A stretch of 64,000 nucleotides of DNA, from NCBI RefSeq assembly GCF_003286085.1, contig NW_020825429.1, positions 124,001-188,000 on the forward strand, in the 5' to 3' direction. Position 1 is the first letter of the stretch, and every line of letters begins with the position of its first letter. The notes below the pieces were generated by a model. The model was given only the letters and a program-made list of their open reading frames with translations. It was not told where the DNA came from and did not search any database. A program made the position numbers and the translations under genes. Positions 31,644 through 41,541 of the stretch are shown piece by piece. Source of the stretch: Drosophila persimilis. Its lineage: Eukaryota; Arthropoda; Insecta; Diptera; Drosophilidae.

Positions 31644-32264
31644 TCAGATGTCCGGGTGCGGCTGGTCTCGGATGGCAGTGGAGTCCGCAAACGTGACAGA
31701 CCGTGGGCGTGGCTGGGCGGTGCATGATGGTATCGTCCCGGCGGGTTTCTGCTGCAACTTCAGCTGTAGATATGCCCGTCCGCAGTGGATCCTTGCGCGG
31801 ATGCCACAGAGGAAGTCGAGTCCCAAGATGAAGACGTCTAATACCGTGGGGAGTATAAGGAGAGATACCTGTGTTTCTTTCTGATCCAGGCGCACTGTGA
31901 CTGCTATCGCTTGGTTGATCTCCTTCCTGGTTCCATCTGCCAGGCGGATCCTGGTCCTCACCTCTCGCCTGTTCTCGGTCGTCCCTATCTCCTTCGCCAG
32001 CCGCTCACTGATGAAGGATCGTGTGGCTCCAGTGTCGAGGGTGGCCGCAAATGCTCTCCCATTGATGTCCACCAGGGCAGAGATCCTTCCTCCGGTCATG
32101 CTTAATGGGTGGGTTTCTCCTGTTCCTGGGTGCGCGCCTCCGTCCATGTCCCAGTTGGGCGGAGACCCGACCCGTTTCCCGACGCGGGTTTCCGGCAGCA
32201 GTTGATGGTCCGGACCCCTCGGTGGCCACATTCCCAACAGAACAGCTTCTGTCGGTTTGTGCAC
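31644..32264 (-). CDS. pro: Gypsy-A aspartic protease
   Basis: A retropepsin-type protease in a frame that overlaps the end of gag by about 160 bases. This arrangement is common where Ty3/Gypsy elements express pol by frameshifting. The active-site motif LDTGATRSFI has DTGA at plus-strand 32025-32036. Flap-like residues follow, then the second conserved block ILGLDFLCGI. The frame ends at a stop near 31644, before any RT sequence. The start is not an ATG-defined one: residues before about 32105 overlap gag and are probably read only after the frame change. Confidence 0.75.
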   Translation of the reverse strand: MHKPTEAVLLGMWPPRGPDHQLLPETRVGKRVGSPPNWDMDGGAHPGTGETHPLSMTGGRISALVDINGRAFAATLDTGATRSFISERLAKEIGTTENRREVRTRIRLADGTRKEINQAIAVTVRLDQKETQVSLLILPTVLDVFILGLDFLCGIRARIHCGRAYLQLKLQQKPAGTIPSCTAQPRPRSVTFADSTAIRDQPHPDI

Positions 32265-33510
32265 GCACCACTGAAATGGCTGTTTTCCCCGCAGTTCCGG
32301 CAGCCTCGTTGTACATCGATCGCCTGCTCTTGGTCCTGGCCGATTCCTCGGTTGGCGATCTCGGTTTTCCCGGGTGTCTCGTGTGTGTTGCCTCGTTGTG
32401 GGTTGGTTCCATTGCCGATATAGGCGGCTCGATGGTTCTGCGTGGTCCCGATGCTACGGAGTGCGTCTCGGTCCCGCGCGGTTTCGTAGGCCGAGACGAG
32501 CTGGGTCAATTCTGTGAGTGATTGGAAATCTTGTCTGCGCGTGTACATTTGATACTCCGGACGGCGATTTTCGTAGATCCGCTCGAGTTCCTGTTCCCGA
32601 GTATACTGGGCTCGCTGACGCAACTCGATAAGGTAATCCCGGAAGGATTCCTTGGGCTTCTGTTCCCGACTTCGTATGGTGTCTTCCAGCCGCTGGAAGT
32701 ATCTGGGGGCAGGAAGAATTCTAGGAATTCGTTCCGAAAGTCTGTCCAATTCTGTCCCTGCATCTGAAAAGTTCGGAACCATCCTTCGGCCTTACCTGTA
32801 AGGAGACCGGAGATGGCTCGCGGCAACTGCTCTGGGCTCCCACCGTACGATTCCACTCGCTCCTCGAGCCTTTCGATGAACGCTAGTGGGTCCGCGTGGC
32901 CGTCGAAAGTAAATCCCCATTTCCGGAGTTTGTCCGCCAGTAATGAGTATGAAATCTCACCCCCTCCGGGGCGTGAGACCCGATGTCCCTGAGGAAGACG
33001 TGGCTGTTCTCCTTCCGTGGTTGTCTGGTGGCTAGGCGTGGCCAGGGGTCCAGTGGTAGTGGGTCCTGGCTCGTGGTTCTTGCTGGCCGCCTCTGGTCTG
33101 ATTCCTTGGAGTGGTCCTTGGGCATCTCGTTGTGGTTGCTCGTCCTGAGCGGCCGGCGTCTCGGTTGCTGACCCGCGATATCCGTGGGTGGATCCTTGGC
33201 TCGTGCTGGGCAGCTCGGGTACGATTAATCGCAGTTTTGGTCCCTCCCTGCTGTCTTCCATCTTCGTCCGGCTCTCTGGCCCGGATGACGTGGCTGGACT
33301 CCGGTGGTCCCTGGGGCTCGGTATGTTCCCAAAGTGCGTGGCCAATTCGTCCAGCCTTGCTTGCACGGCTTCGGGGTGCCCTGGGCGTGCGATGAAGGCG
33401 GTGATCCGGCTCCGTAGATCCTCCACCGTCCCGGTTTCTCCTAGTCCAAACTCCTTAGCCAGGCTCTGCAGCTCGTCCTTCCTGCGGGACGCTATCCAGC
33501 GGATGTTCAT
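32102..33510 (-). pseudogene. gag: Gypsy-A gag, one frameshift
   Basis: ATG at 33510 (MNIRWIASRRKDELQSL). A Gln/Pro/Thr-rich middle leads into a retrotransposon Gag domain: KLRKWGFTFDGHADPLAFIE, RVESYGGSPEQLPRAISGLL, AEGWFRTF and WTDFRNEFLEFFLP. At a C-run near 32720 the frame shifts; homology to Gypsy-C Gag continues in the second frame (RYFQRLEDTIRSREQ, FRDYLIELRQ). The nucleocapsid part follows: CRNCGENSHFSGAC (CX2CX4HX4C) and a second, atypical Cys group CWECGHRGVRTINC that all three Gypsy families here share. The copy is close to intact apart from the shift. Confidence 0.85.
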
Positions 33511-33561
33511 CCTGATCCTGTTCCACTAATCGGGGCACCGGTCTGAGTCGTTATCAGCACG

Positions 33562-33780
33562 GTACTGGGTCAGGGCTCCTGTACTAGGATACACAGCACT
33601 GGGTCCTGTCGAAGAATACGTGGCAAGGTACTGGATCGGTGATCCTATACTAGGATTTACGGCACTGAGGTGGGGGGTCCTGTCGAAGGATACGTGGCAA
33701 AGTACTGGATCGGTGATCCTATACTAGGATACACGGCACTGAGGTGGGGGTCCTGTCGAAGGATACGTGGCGCGGTACAG
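33562..33780 (-). repeat. About 74-bp tandem repeat in Gypsy-A leader
   Basis: About three units with gtactgg at 33562, 33628, 33702 and 33775. Each holds gatcctatactaggat, a tcctgtcgaaggatacgtgg block and a ggcactgaggtgggg block. It is non-coding and lies just upstream of gag. Confidence 0.85.
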
Positions 33781-33845
33781 GGAAAGGTTCTGTCTGACTG
33801 CTCGGTGGTAACTGTATGACTGCCCGGTAACAACTGCCTCGACCG

Positions 33846-34400
33846 GTGTTTCTCCTCCGCCTTATATTGGCCGCGGCCATGGCTTTGTGGCCGAGGGCTC
33901 CTCTGCCTGCTCCTCGCTGCTCCGTTGTTCTACCGCTGCTTCGCTGCTTGGCTGCTCGGTCACTCTCTCGCTGCTCTGTCCCTGCTTGGCTGCTCTGTCA
34001 CTGTCTCTCTGCTCTGTCACTGCCTGGCTGCTCGGTCACTGTCTCGCTGCTCTGTCACTGCCTCGCTGCTCTGTCGCTGCTGCTCTTCCGCTCTGCCGCT
34101 GCCTCGCTGCTCTGTCGCTGCTGCTTCTCTGCTCTGCCGCTGCCTCGCTGCTCTGTCGCTGCTGCTTCTCTGCTCTGCCGTTGCCTCGTTGCTCTGTCGC
34201 TGCTGCTTCTCCGCTCTGCCGCTGCCTCGTTGCTCTGTCGCTGCTGCTTCTCCGCTCTGCCGCTGCCTCGTTGCTCTGTCGCTGCTGCTTTGTTGCTCTG
34301 CCGCTGCTCTGTCGCTGCTGCTTTGCTGCTCTGCCGCTACTGCTGCTTGGCTACTCTGTCGCTGGTGCCGCTTTGTCGCTGTCGCGTGCCAAAGTTTTAG
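33846..34400 (-). repeat. 41-bp CT/GA-rich tandem repeat in Gypsy-A leader
   Basis: A strongly strand-biased array. Exact 41-base spacing of ctctgccgctgcc-like cores is seen at 34091, 34132, 34173, 34214 and 34255, with shorter, more degenerate units on either side. All frames on both strands appear open, giving Leu/Ser/Cys-rich or Gln/Ser/Arg-rich products that I do not regard as genes. Confidence 0.85.
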
Positions 34401-34874
34401 GCGCCGTCCGCGGCCATTTTCTCCCGGCACGCGGTGCTGTGTCCTCGGCGTCTCTCCCCGTCTCTTTCTGTCGCGTAGGTGGCTGGCCGCGTGGTTTTTT
34501 CGCGTCTCTCCCCGTCTCTTTCTGCCTCGTAGGTGGCTGGCTGCGTGGTTTTTCGCGTGGTTTTCGCCGGCGCGTCTGGGAGACGTGCCGGCGGCTGTTG
34601 CTAGTGGGGTATTAGAGAAACCAGCCTCAGCTGTACATAAGTCGAGGGATCAAAGATTGGTGCTGGCTATTCGCCGGGACTCTGATTTTGGGGCTGCTAA
34701 TCACTGATTTGAAGTTTTCCTTTCCTTTCTCCTGCTGCTTTTCCTGATCCGTGGGTCCTAAGCATCGTTTGCTGTTTTGCTTTTGTGGGTCTTGCCTTTT
34801 AATTGTGGGCTGCTGCTTGGTTCCGTTTTCACTTTTCCACTTGTTCCCTATGCTCACCGACTCTCCCCTCGTGA
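34401..34874 (-). other. Gypsy-A leader between repeats and primer-binding site
   Basis: Non-coding 5' leader of copy 2. It includes a doubled cgtctctccccgtctctttctg motif (34450-34530). No gene is supported. Confidence 0.5.
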
Positions 34875-34892
34875 GTCCCTGCTCGGGCGCCA
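34875..34892 (-). promoter_or_regulatory. Gypsy-A primer-binding site
   Basis: On the minus strand TGGCGCCCGAGCAGGGAC lies two bases inside the LTR end. The same 18 bases serve Gypsy-C (37691-37708 and 42580-42597), and a shortened form serves Gypsy-B. It resembles the tRNA-Lys-type primer sites of Osvaldo/Ulysses-like elements; that assignment is from memory. Confidence 0.8.
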
Positions 34893-34894
34893 TC

Positions 34895-36102
34895 TGTAAG
34901 GAAGTTCTCAGGCCGAGGTACAGCTTCTCAGTCTGTCCAGGGCCCGGTCCTTCCCCACAGCAAAATTTGTTGTGTGAGGACCTAAGGGGATAGCCACTCG
35001 TGGCGAAAGCGCGCCCGTGGGGTGGATCGTGGGACGGTCGGGCCTGGCCCGGCCACGAGGCGTGGGTGAAGCCGTGCTTGGGAGCTGCAGAGACGTGCGT
35101 TGGGGGTCATGTGTGGCGGGAGAAGAGGTTTGGATCAGGGATCGGAAGGGTATGGGAGAGGGGAGCCCAGCTTAGCAGATGCCGCATGATCCACGACTCA
35201 CATCTGCGTCGCCAGGTCCCCATGGCGAGGGTGTAGGAGAGGGAACCCAGCTTTGCGAATGCCGCGTGAATCCACGACTCACATCCAGCATCGCCGGGTC
35301 CCCAGGGGGAAAAGGTACAGGAGAGGAAAAACCCAGCTTGGTGAATGCCGCATGATCCACGACTCACATCCACTTCGCCGGGCCTCCCGGGAAAAGGGAA
35401 GAGAGGGGGAGGGGGAGTGAGTGACTCCTACGGGCGAATGTTCTGAGACAGGTGGGATGAGGTTGGTGTCTTTATTGTTTTCGGATCATTTCCCTACTTA
35501 AAATCCCGCGCCTGCAGCGGGGAAATAAACGCCAAAAAAATTATATTAAACAACATGTGGGCATAGATATGTAAAACAACTGCGGGAATGTTCTGTTTAT
35601 ACCTGCCTACTGCACCGATCTGTTCCCCCCCAGAGCTTGTCACAGCTTGTTTCTTTTTCACACGGCGCGGTCGCGGCTTATTTTTCACATTTTTTGCTTC
35701 CGCCGCACAACCGGTCTTGCTCAGCCCTCGGAGATCACTCTCGAGCCTGGCCCGCGCTGGACCGTGCCAGGCCTCTGCTTTACCTTTTGCAGCTTCTCTG
35801 CCGCTTCGTGGCTGCGCAGCTTTCGGCTGTTGGCCTCGGCTGCGTGGGCGATCGGCTGCGTGTGTGTATTGACTGCTTCGCCGTCGGCTCTTTCCTCGGC
35901 TGCGTGGGCGTAAGGCCGATCGGCGGCTTCTCTGCCGCTTCGCTCTCTTTCATCTGCGTATAGCCGTTCTCTTCTTTGCGTTGGCTGCGTGGGCGTAAGA
36001 GCGTATCTCTTTCGTGTTGGTTCTCTTAGTAATAATGAAATTAGATAACAAGCCGTCGGGGCGGTCCCTTCAGGGGTTGTTGTGGAGGCTTATGCCTTCA
36101 CA
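34895..36102 (-). mobile_element. Gypsy-A LTR, complete
   Basis: 1,208 bp. On the minus strand it runs TGTGAAGGCATAAGCC to CTTACA. It is the reference copy for the truncated LTRs at 3406, 59938 and 62266. It contains three gatgtgagtcgtggat-type repeats, cacgcagcc runs and a gggcgaatgttctgag block. The polyadenylation-like aataaa lies near 35524. Confidence 0.9.
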
Positions 36103-36170
36103 GGATCCAGACTTCTGTGATATGTCACTGCTACAAAAATATTTCAAAACTTCGCCCCGCCCACTTCCGC
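36103..36170 (-). mobile_element. DINE-like fragment E
   Basis: 68 bases (ggatccagacttctgtgata ... ttcgccccgcccacttccgc) match the inside of the DINE-like copies in reverse orientation. It lies directly against the Gypsy-A LTR end. Confidence 0.8.
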
Positions 36171-36224
36171 TCGCGCGTGATGTCTCGACCGGACCCGGTC
36201 TGCGAGACCGGTGCCTACTGAGTC
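36171..36224. other. Short unassigned spacer
   Basis: 54 bases with an imperfect palindrome (gaccggacccggtctgcgagaccggt). No similarity to the flanking elements is apparent to me. Confidence 0.3.
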
Positions 36225-36256
36225 TATCCGGCCGTCGTGTACTAGTAGCGGGTTTC

Positions 36257-37411
36257 TTAGTTGGTTGTCTGAGGAAGCGTCGTGCCCGGCTGTTCCCGTG
36301 TCAGCTGGGGACGCGAGTCGTTTCCCGATGGGTCCTGGCGGCAACAGCCCACGGTGCGTGTTCCGCGCTTGCCGCACTCCCAACAGAAGAGGATCGATGG
36401 GTTGGTGCAGTCGCGAGATACATGTCCCGCTTCTCCGCAGCGTCGACAGGCTGCGTGCGGGTTGGCGATAGGGATGGTGATCATTCGATGTGTCACTTCC
36501 TGTGCTGAAGCGCCGGCTTGGTGCGGCTTCCTTGCGGGTTCCGAGGTGTTCCAGTGAGGTTTTCGGAATTGGGCCCGATTCGTCCCGCTTTCGTTTTGTT
36601 GTGCCGTTGGACGCGTGTACCTGGGTGGTTGTCGAGGGGGGAAGAGGGTCGCCGGTATGCTCCGCTCCTGGATACTCTCGAATTCTGTGGCCAGCATTGT
36701 CAGTTGCGTCAGACTTCTCAGTTCGTGTCTTCGCAGCTGATACGCCGGGAGGGTGTTGTCATAGATCCGGCTAAGTTCTTTGGCTTCGTCGTACCCGGCG
36801 TGGTGCATGAGCAACCGGAGCTCGATGACGAAGTCCTTGAACGGTTCGCCCGCCGCTTGTTTGCGGTCCCTGATCTGGTCTTCCAATTGCTCGAAGTACC
36901 GGGGAGGCAGGAAAAAGGCTAGGAATTCCTGGCGGAAATCGGACCATGAGGCGCTCTGGAGTCGGCTGGTGCGGAACCAACGGTTGGCTCGGTCGGTGAG
37001 GAGCTCTGCCATGGCTTGCGGCACGTAGTTCATGTCTAACCCGTACGAGAGGGCAAGCTCTTCCAGTAGTTCCTGGAACTTGTAGGCTGAGTTTGGGGTC
37101 CGTCTTCCGCTTCTCTGTTGGTGCTGAGGTGTCGGGCTGGGGCGTCTGGCTCGTCCTGGCGATCTGGCGTACTGCCGCTCGAGCTCCGCCAACCTGACCC
37201 AGGCATCGTGTTCGAGGGGCCCGGCGACTAGTTCGGCGAAACTCCTCCGCAAATCTTCCACGTTCCCCTCGCGGCTGAATCCGAATTCCTCCGCGAAGGA
37301 CTCCAGCTCTTCTCGGCGACGTTTGTGTATCCAGCCGGTACTCACCCCTGGGTTGGCGACGAATTCTCCAGGGTAATACCCACTGGGCTGTTCCTCTGCA
37401 TGGGATTCCAT
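36257..37411 (-). CDS. gag: Gypsy-C Gag, intact frame
   Basis: A 384-codon frame from ATG 37411. N-terminal block WIHKRRREELESFAEEFGF. A capsid-like Gag domain at residues 110-200 (FQELLEELALSYGLDMNYVP, ANRWFRTSRL, WSDFRQEFLAFFLPPRYFEQ) and FKDFVIELRLLM. Nucleocapsid zinc knuckle CRRCGEAGHVSRDC (CX2CX4HX4C), followed by the atypical CWECGKRGTRTVGC. Gag packages element RNA into virus-like particles. Compared with copy 2, this one keeps the zinc knuckle and lacks only two residues near YQLRRHE. It is the best preserved Gypsy gag in the window, but without a pol of its own. Confidence 0.85.
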   Translation of the reverse strand: MESHAEEQPSGYYPGEFVANPGVSTGWIHKRRREELESFAEEFGFSREGNVEDLRRSFAELVAGPLEHDAWVRLAELERQYARSPGRARRPSPTPQHQQRSGRRTPNSAYKFQELLEELALSYGLDMNYVPQAMAELLTDRANRWFRTSRLQSASWSDFRQEFLAFFLPPRYFEQLEDQIRDRKQAAGEPFKDFVIELRLLMHHAGYDEAKELSRIYDNTLPAYQLRRHELRSLTQLTMLATEFESIQERSIPATLFPPRQPPRYTRPTAQQNESGTNRAQFRKPHWNTSEPARKPHQAGASAQEVTHRMITIPIANPHAACRRCGEAGHVSRDCTNPSILFCWECGKRGTRTVGCCRQDPSGNDSRPQLTREQPGTTLPQTTN

Positions 37412-37710
37412 CGCTTCGATTGTTACTCGAGTTGGCAGTTTCGCTGGGCTTGCGCTTTTCCTTCACTAGGGCACTGTGTCGAGCTTCGCGGCCGAGGCTT
37501 CGAATTTCTTCTCGGGGTGACGGCACTGTTCGCGTTTCTCTGTCGCTGTGTCGCGCTTTCGTCTGCTCGTTACGCAACTCTTGCCGTTGATATTGCGCGA
37601 GGTCGGGGTTTTCTTTGGGTTGTTCTCTTGTGTTCTTGCTCTAGCGGCCGTGGGGTTTTATTCCACAAACCCTCGATGACGTTCCCTTGGGTCCCTGCTC
37701 GGGCGCCACT

Positions 37711-37904
37711 TGTGATGGACCTATGAAGCGTTATGAAGACGGCGCGTGTCAATCGGTGGCTATGTGTGGATGGGGGGTGTTCGTGTAGTAAATAATGCAT
37801 GCGTTCAATTTACGTTGGGCGAGGTGCTGCAATTTAGTAGCAGGTTTTATGTTTTATTGGGCGTTGGGAGAGGCGTTGTAGCGAACCCATTTGGGTTCGT
37901 TACA
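37711..37904 (-). mobile_element. Gypsy-C copy 1 LTR, internally deleted
   Basis: Minus strand TGTAACGAACCCAAATGGG to GGTCCATCACA. The ends fit TG...CA. The start is a hairpin (cgaacccatttgggttcg on the plus strand). Confidence 0.85.
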
Positions 37905-38874
37905 CCCCGGTAGGATCAGTCAAAGACTCGCCCAACGCACGCGAACCAACAGCCGCACTGAGACACTCCGTCCCATCCGAATATCACCCAACGAAGAAAA
38001 ACATCCAAATCATGAACACCCTACTGACACTCCTCGCCCTCGCGGCCTCCGCCCAAGCGTCGGTCAAGCTGAACGACTATTCCACGGCGAACTATATCCC
38101 GATTGTCGACGGCGACGTCGTCATCTGGGACAGGCCCGGATACTTGAGCCACACCACAAACGTTACATCCTACGAAGAATACGCCGACCGGACCCAGCAA
38201 ACCATCGAGGAACTCAAGGTGAACAGGATGGCCCAGGTGATACGCGCCGACCTAGGACGCATCAGGGACCTGGTCGCCACCCTACGGATCCACCACCGGG
38301 AAACACGAAGCATTAACATACTCGGGACCGCGCTGAAAGTAGTAGCCGGGACTCCCGACTTCGACGACTGGGAGCAGACGAAATTCAAGCAGAACCAACT
38401 GGTAGACGCCAACAACAGGCAGATCGAGATCAACTCGAAGATTCAGACCCGACTAAACGAGATGACCGGGCTAATGAACCACATCGCAAAATCGAACGAT
38501 GCAGAGGACAGCCTGCTGGCAGAGAGCATCGTAGCTAAAAACCGAATCGTTATCACCGACTTAGAGAACCTCATCCTGGGACTGAAACTAGCCAAGATCA
38601 AGATGGTGAGCCCAACCCTCCTCGCCGACACCGACATCAAAGAACTGAACGAGCAACACTTCGCCAATATAAGCTTGGTGGAATTCCTGGAAGTTTCCAA
38701 CGTCAGCGTCTTCCAGAACGCCGACCTACTACGGTTCCTAACAAGGTTCCCCCAGCCCAAGCTCATCTGCAAGAAATTACTCATATTCCCGGTCCAACGA
38801 GAGAACAAAATCTTGGACTTCAGCGACGGAGAAGTGGTGGCCGAATGCGAGAATCGAGTACTCAACAACGGAGG
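37905..38874 (+). pseudogene. env: Errantivirus-type env fragment
   Basis: ATG 38012 opens a frame that encodes a likely signal peptide (MNTLLTLLALAASAQA). Later come a cluster of charged residues (HHRETRS, about residues 94-100) and the hydrophobic Gly-containing segment INILGTALKVVAG (101-113), in the position of the fusion-peptide region of Gypsy env proteins. A long helical region with heptad-like spacing follows (QNQLVDANNRQIEINSKIQ), then a Cys-containing part. Envelope homology ends near 38874, where minus-strand Gypsy-C integrase begins; the frame runs on to 38998 only by chance. The transmembrane C-terminus is missing. It lies inverted between Gypsy-C copies 1 and 2, with about 100 bases of upstream sequence. 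Parent family unknown. Confidence 0.6.
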
Positions 38875-39600
38875 TTGTAATGTCTCCCTTGCTCTTGGCT
38901 GGCTCTCTGGATATTGTTTCGGACGATGGCGAATACTTCTTTTAGTCTCGTCGCTTTGCTGCTGGCCGTCTCTTGTGTACTCCCTGTCCCGGGCGTGACT
39001 TCGTCGTAAAGGGTGCTGGGGAGTCGGGGTTCTCTTCCTTGCAGGAGGAAAGCGGGGCTGAATCCGGTCGTCTCGGAGACGCTGGAGTTGATCGCCAATG
39101 TCATCTCGGGTAGGAGCTCGTCCCACGTGTTCTGGTGGTCGTCCACGAACTGTGCGATCATTGTTTTCACTGTCCGATTGGCTCTCTCCGTCGGGTTTTC
39201 TTGGGGGCAATACGGGGCTTTGTGTTCGCAGGAATGTTTTAAACGATCGGATGGTGAACTGGGTTCCGTTGTCGCACACGAATAGTTTCGGCACGCCGAA
39301 GCTGCTCAGTATTCGTTCTCTGTTCTCGTTCGAGGTTCGCTGTTGTCGCTTTCTTGAGTGGTACCAGTTCGAGCCACTTGGAGAAAGTGTCGAAGAAGAC
39401 CAATAAGACGGTGTTCCCGTGCTTGGACCGTGGTAATGGTCCGACGAAATCGGCACACAGGGTGGCGAAGGGTTCTTCGGCTTTGCGTGTGAGCATCCTG
39501 CCCACGGCCTTGCGCTGTGTGGCCTTGAACTTCTGGCAGCTTACGCAGCCCTGCACGTACCGTCGTACGTCTCGGTTTAGTCCTGGCCAGTAATATCGTT
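38875..39600 (-). pseudogene. pol: Gypsy-C integrase
   Basis: Minus-strand pieces. 39556-39239 has the zinc-binding Cys pair (CVSCQKF), then CADFVGPLPRSKHGN with the first catalytic Asp, then DTFSKWLELVPLKK. A frameshift near 39350 follows. 39456-39170 contains FVCDNGTQFT with the second Asp in another frame. 39170-38875 has MKTMIAQFVDDHQNTWDELLPE, past the catalytic Glu region, ending in RHYNLR. The frame changes at least twice. Non-functional. Confidence 0.75.
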
Positions 39601-39669
39601 GCGTTGTCCTCAGGATGGTTTTCCGGACGCCCAGGTGTCCTGCTGTTCGGCCGTTTTTGGCTCCGTGTC

Positions 39670-40562
39670 CTAGATAGCGGTATAGCTGCCCGTGTAGTCC
39701 GGGTATTTCTGGGGTTCGTCTTGGACTTGCTGGATCCTTTGTTTAAGCCAGGTGCATGCTGTGTTGTCTTCCTCCTCGATGCGGGAGAGGGTCTCCAATG
39801 GTTGTCTCGACAGCGCGTCAGCGACTACGTTCTGGTTGCCGGCCCGATAGTGCACGTCGTATTGATATTGCTGCAGTTCGAGCGCCCATCTTGCTACTCT
39901 TCCGTAAGGGCTCTCGAGGGTATTCAGCCATTTTAGTGCGAGGTGATCGGTTATGACAACGCGAACGGTTCCATGTCCGCGCCGATAACGGCGTCTAGGG
40001 TCCGTTGAAACGTGGCTCCCGCGGAATGTAAACCGAAGGGCATTACTTTCCATTGGTATAGCCCTCTGCCGGGTATCGTGAATGCCGTGGCTTCCCGGCT
40101 GTCCCGGGCCATTGGTATCTGCCAGTACCCGTTTTTCAGGTCCAGGGTCGTGATGAAGTGGGCATTTCGGAGTCGCTCTAGTATGTAGTTGATCCTGGAT
40201 AGCGGGTACGCGTCCGGGATAGAACGCTCGTTGAGCTGCCGATAATCTACACACATGCGCCATCTCCCGTCCTTTTTGCGGACCAGGACGATTGGCGCGC
40301 TGTGGGGGCTCCGGTATGGTTCGATTAGGTCCTCTGCTATCAGTTGGTCGACCTGTTCATCGATGATCCGCCGATGATTATGGGTCGGTTGTCTCTCATG
40401 ACGATGGTGTGTTCTGTTAGGTCCGTCGTCCCTCGGAGGCCTGCGAGTGTCGGCAGTTCTTCGTCTAGAAATTCCTGTATTCTCGGCGCGATGTCGGGAG
40501 GCCATGGGTCGGAGATCCGTTCCGACTCGTCCTCCGGTGGTTCGTCGATTCCTTGGTCGCAA
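39670..40562 (-). pseudogene. pol: Gypsy-C RT and RNase H, catalytic part deleted
   Basis: 40562-39951 gives RT fingers and palm: APIVLVRKKDGRWRMCVDYR, LDLKNGYWQIPM and FGLHSAGATFQRTLDAVIG. Right after MEPFA the sequence jumps (about 39960) into the RNase H region VITDHLALKWLNTLESPYGR, which ends at GNQNVVADALSRQ. The deletion removes the YxDD motif, the connection domain and the first RNase H Asp. The remaining frame to 39670 is open. Confidence 0.8.
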
Positions 40563-40788
40563 GTGTAGTCGGGGTTCTCGGGGAGGATCGTTTTGTCGAA
40601 TGCGCTTGGTGGTTCGACTTCGCGAGTGTATTCGCTTATGCTGGCGACGACGGCGGGTGCGTCGCTCAGGTGTGGGGTGCTCGTGTGTGTCCTGGGGGGT
40701 GCTGGCGCGACGTTGTACTCAGCGAGATGTATGAACGTGCGGGTCCCGATGCTAGCGCTTGACCAACGGCTAGTTTCGGCGATGAAGG

Positions 40789-41541
40789 TTACCGACATGG
40801 CTCCAGGCGTGGTGCTGGGCCGCATGCCGGCGCTGTACGAGGTGTTGCCCGGGAGGCGTTCCATGATGTCGGTGACGATCGATGGTGTGTCGGCTCCAGG
40901 TGCGGCGGGGTTCCGATTGATGCCTCGTGCGGCGGTGATCGCCCCTCCCGGTTCCTGCCTGAGAGGACGCGGGAGTAGCGGGTCGGTCGGTGTCGTAGGG
41001 GTCGTTTTCGTGTCGAGGGCGGTGTCGACGCGTTCGTGGGCCAGGGTGGCGGTCGGAGGTGGTACCTCGGCGTGTTTGGGAGGGGGCGTTGGGAGCCTTG
41101 AAGATGGAGGCGTGTGGTGCCACATTGTATTGTGGTTTCGATGGCGCACAGGAAGTCCATCCCTATGATGGCTTGCTCTAGCATGTTGGGCAGCACCAAG
41201 AGCGGCATCTGTACCTCTTGCTCGTCTAGTTTGACGCGCGCTAGCAAGATCTGAGTTATCTCGCGTGCCGAGCCGTCGGCTAGGCGTATCGGGACGCAAG
41301 CGTCGCGCAGGTCGTAGTCGTGGCCGAGTTGGCGGGCGAGGTCGGCGTTGATGAAACTTCGGGACGCCCCGGTGTCGACCGTGGCTTCCGTGCGCCGTCC
41401 TCCGATGGTCACTCTCGCCACTATCCGGCCGTCGTGTACTTGTAGAGGGTTTCTTAGTTGGTTGTCTGAGGAAGCGTCGTGCCCGGCTGTTCCCGTGTCA
41501 GCTGGGGACGCGAGTCGTTTCCCGACGGGTCCTGGCGGCAA
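40789..41541 (-). CDS. pro: Gypsy-C aspartic protease
   Basis: A minus-strand frame with VDTGASRSFINADLARQLG (DTGA at plus-strand 41365-41376), RLADGSAREITQ, and the second block AIIGMDFLCAI. It is a retropepsin that would cleave the Gag-Pol polyprotein. The frame continues downstream into a low-complexity Pro/Thr/Arg-rich linker (to 40789). The linker between protease and RT (40563-40790) is open in another frame. The upstream part overlaps the damaged gag end, so the native start cannot be fixed. Confidence 0.75.
   Translation of the reverse strand: MPPGPVGKRLASPADTGTAGHDASSDNQLRNPLQVHDGRIVARVTIGGRRTEATVDTGASRSFINADLARQLGHDYDLRDACVPIRLADGSAREITQILLARVKLDEQEVQMPLLVLPNMLEQAIIGMDFLCAIETTIQCGTTRLHLQGSQRPLPNTPRYHLRPPPWPTNASTPPSTRKRPLRHRPTRYSRVLSGRNREGRSPPHEASIGTPPHLEPTHHRSSPTSWNASRATPRTAPACGPAPRLEPCR

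Larger units (their letters stand above)
31640..36102 (-). mobile_element. Gypsy-A copy 2, 5' part (LTR, leader, gag, protease)
   Basis: Minus-strand element: LTR 34895-36102, primer-binding site, a long repetitive leader, gag and protease, then truncated near 31640 beside the LINE. It complements the 3' half of the same family at 128-4626 and at 60684-63195. No 3' LTR belongs to this copy. Confidence 0.85.
36225..37904 (-). mobile_element. Gypsy-C copy 1 (LTR, gag)
   Basis: Minus strand: LTR 37711-37904, primer-binding site 37691-37708, gag, and the first bases of the gag-protease junction; truncated at 36225. The LTR is only 194 bp because about 190 bases near its 3' end, present in copy 2, are missing. 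Confidence 0.85.

Noticed and set aside
33846-34707. Leu/Ser/Cys-rich plus-strand and Gln/Ser-rich minus-strand proteins
   Set aside because: All frames are open across a 41-bp CT-rich array in the Gypsy-A leader; no start context, domain or homology.
34875-34892. tRNA gene fragment
   Set aside because: The 18 bases match a primer-binding site adjoining LTR ends in three families; no tRNA body follows.
37905-38874. Captured host env gene (domesticated)
   Set aside because: The frame is truncated before the membrane anchor and lies between broken retroelements; nothing indicates selection.
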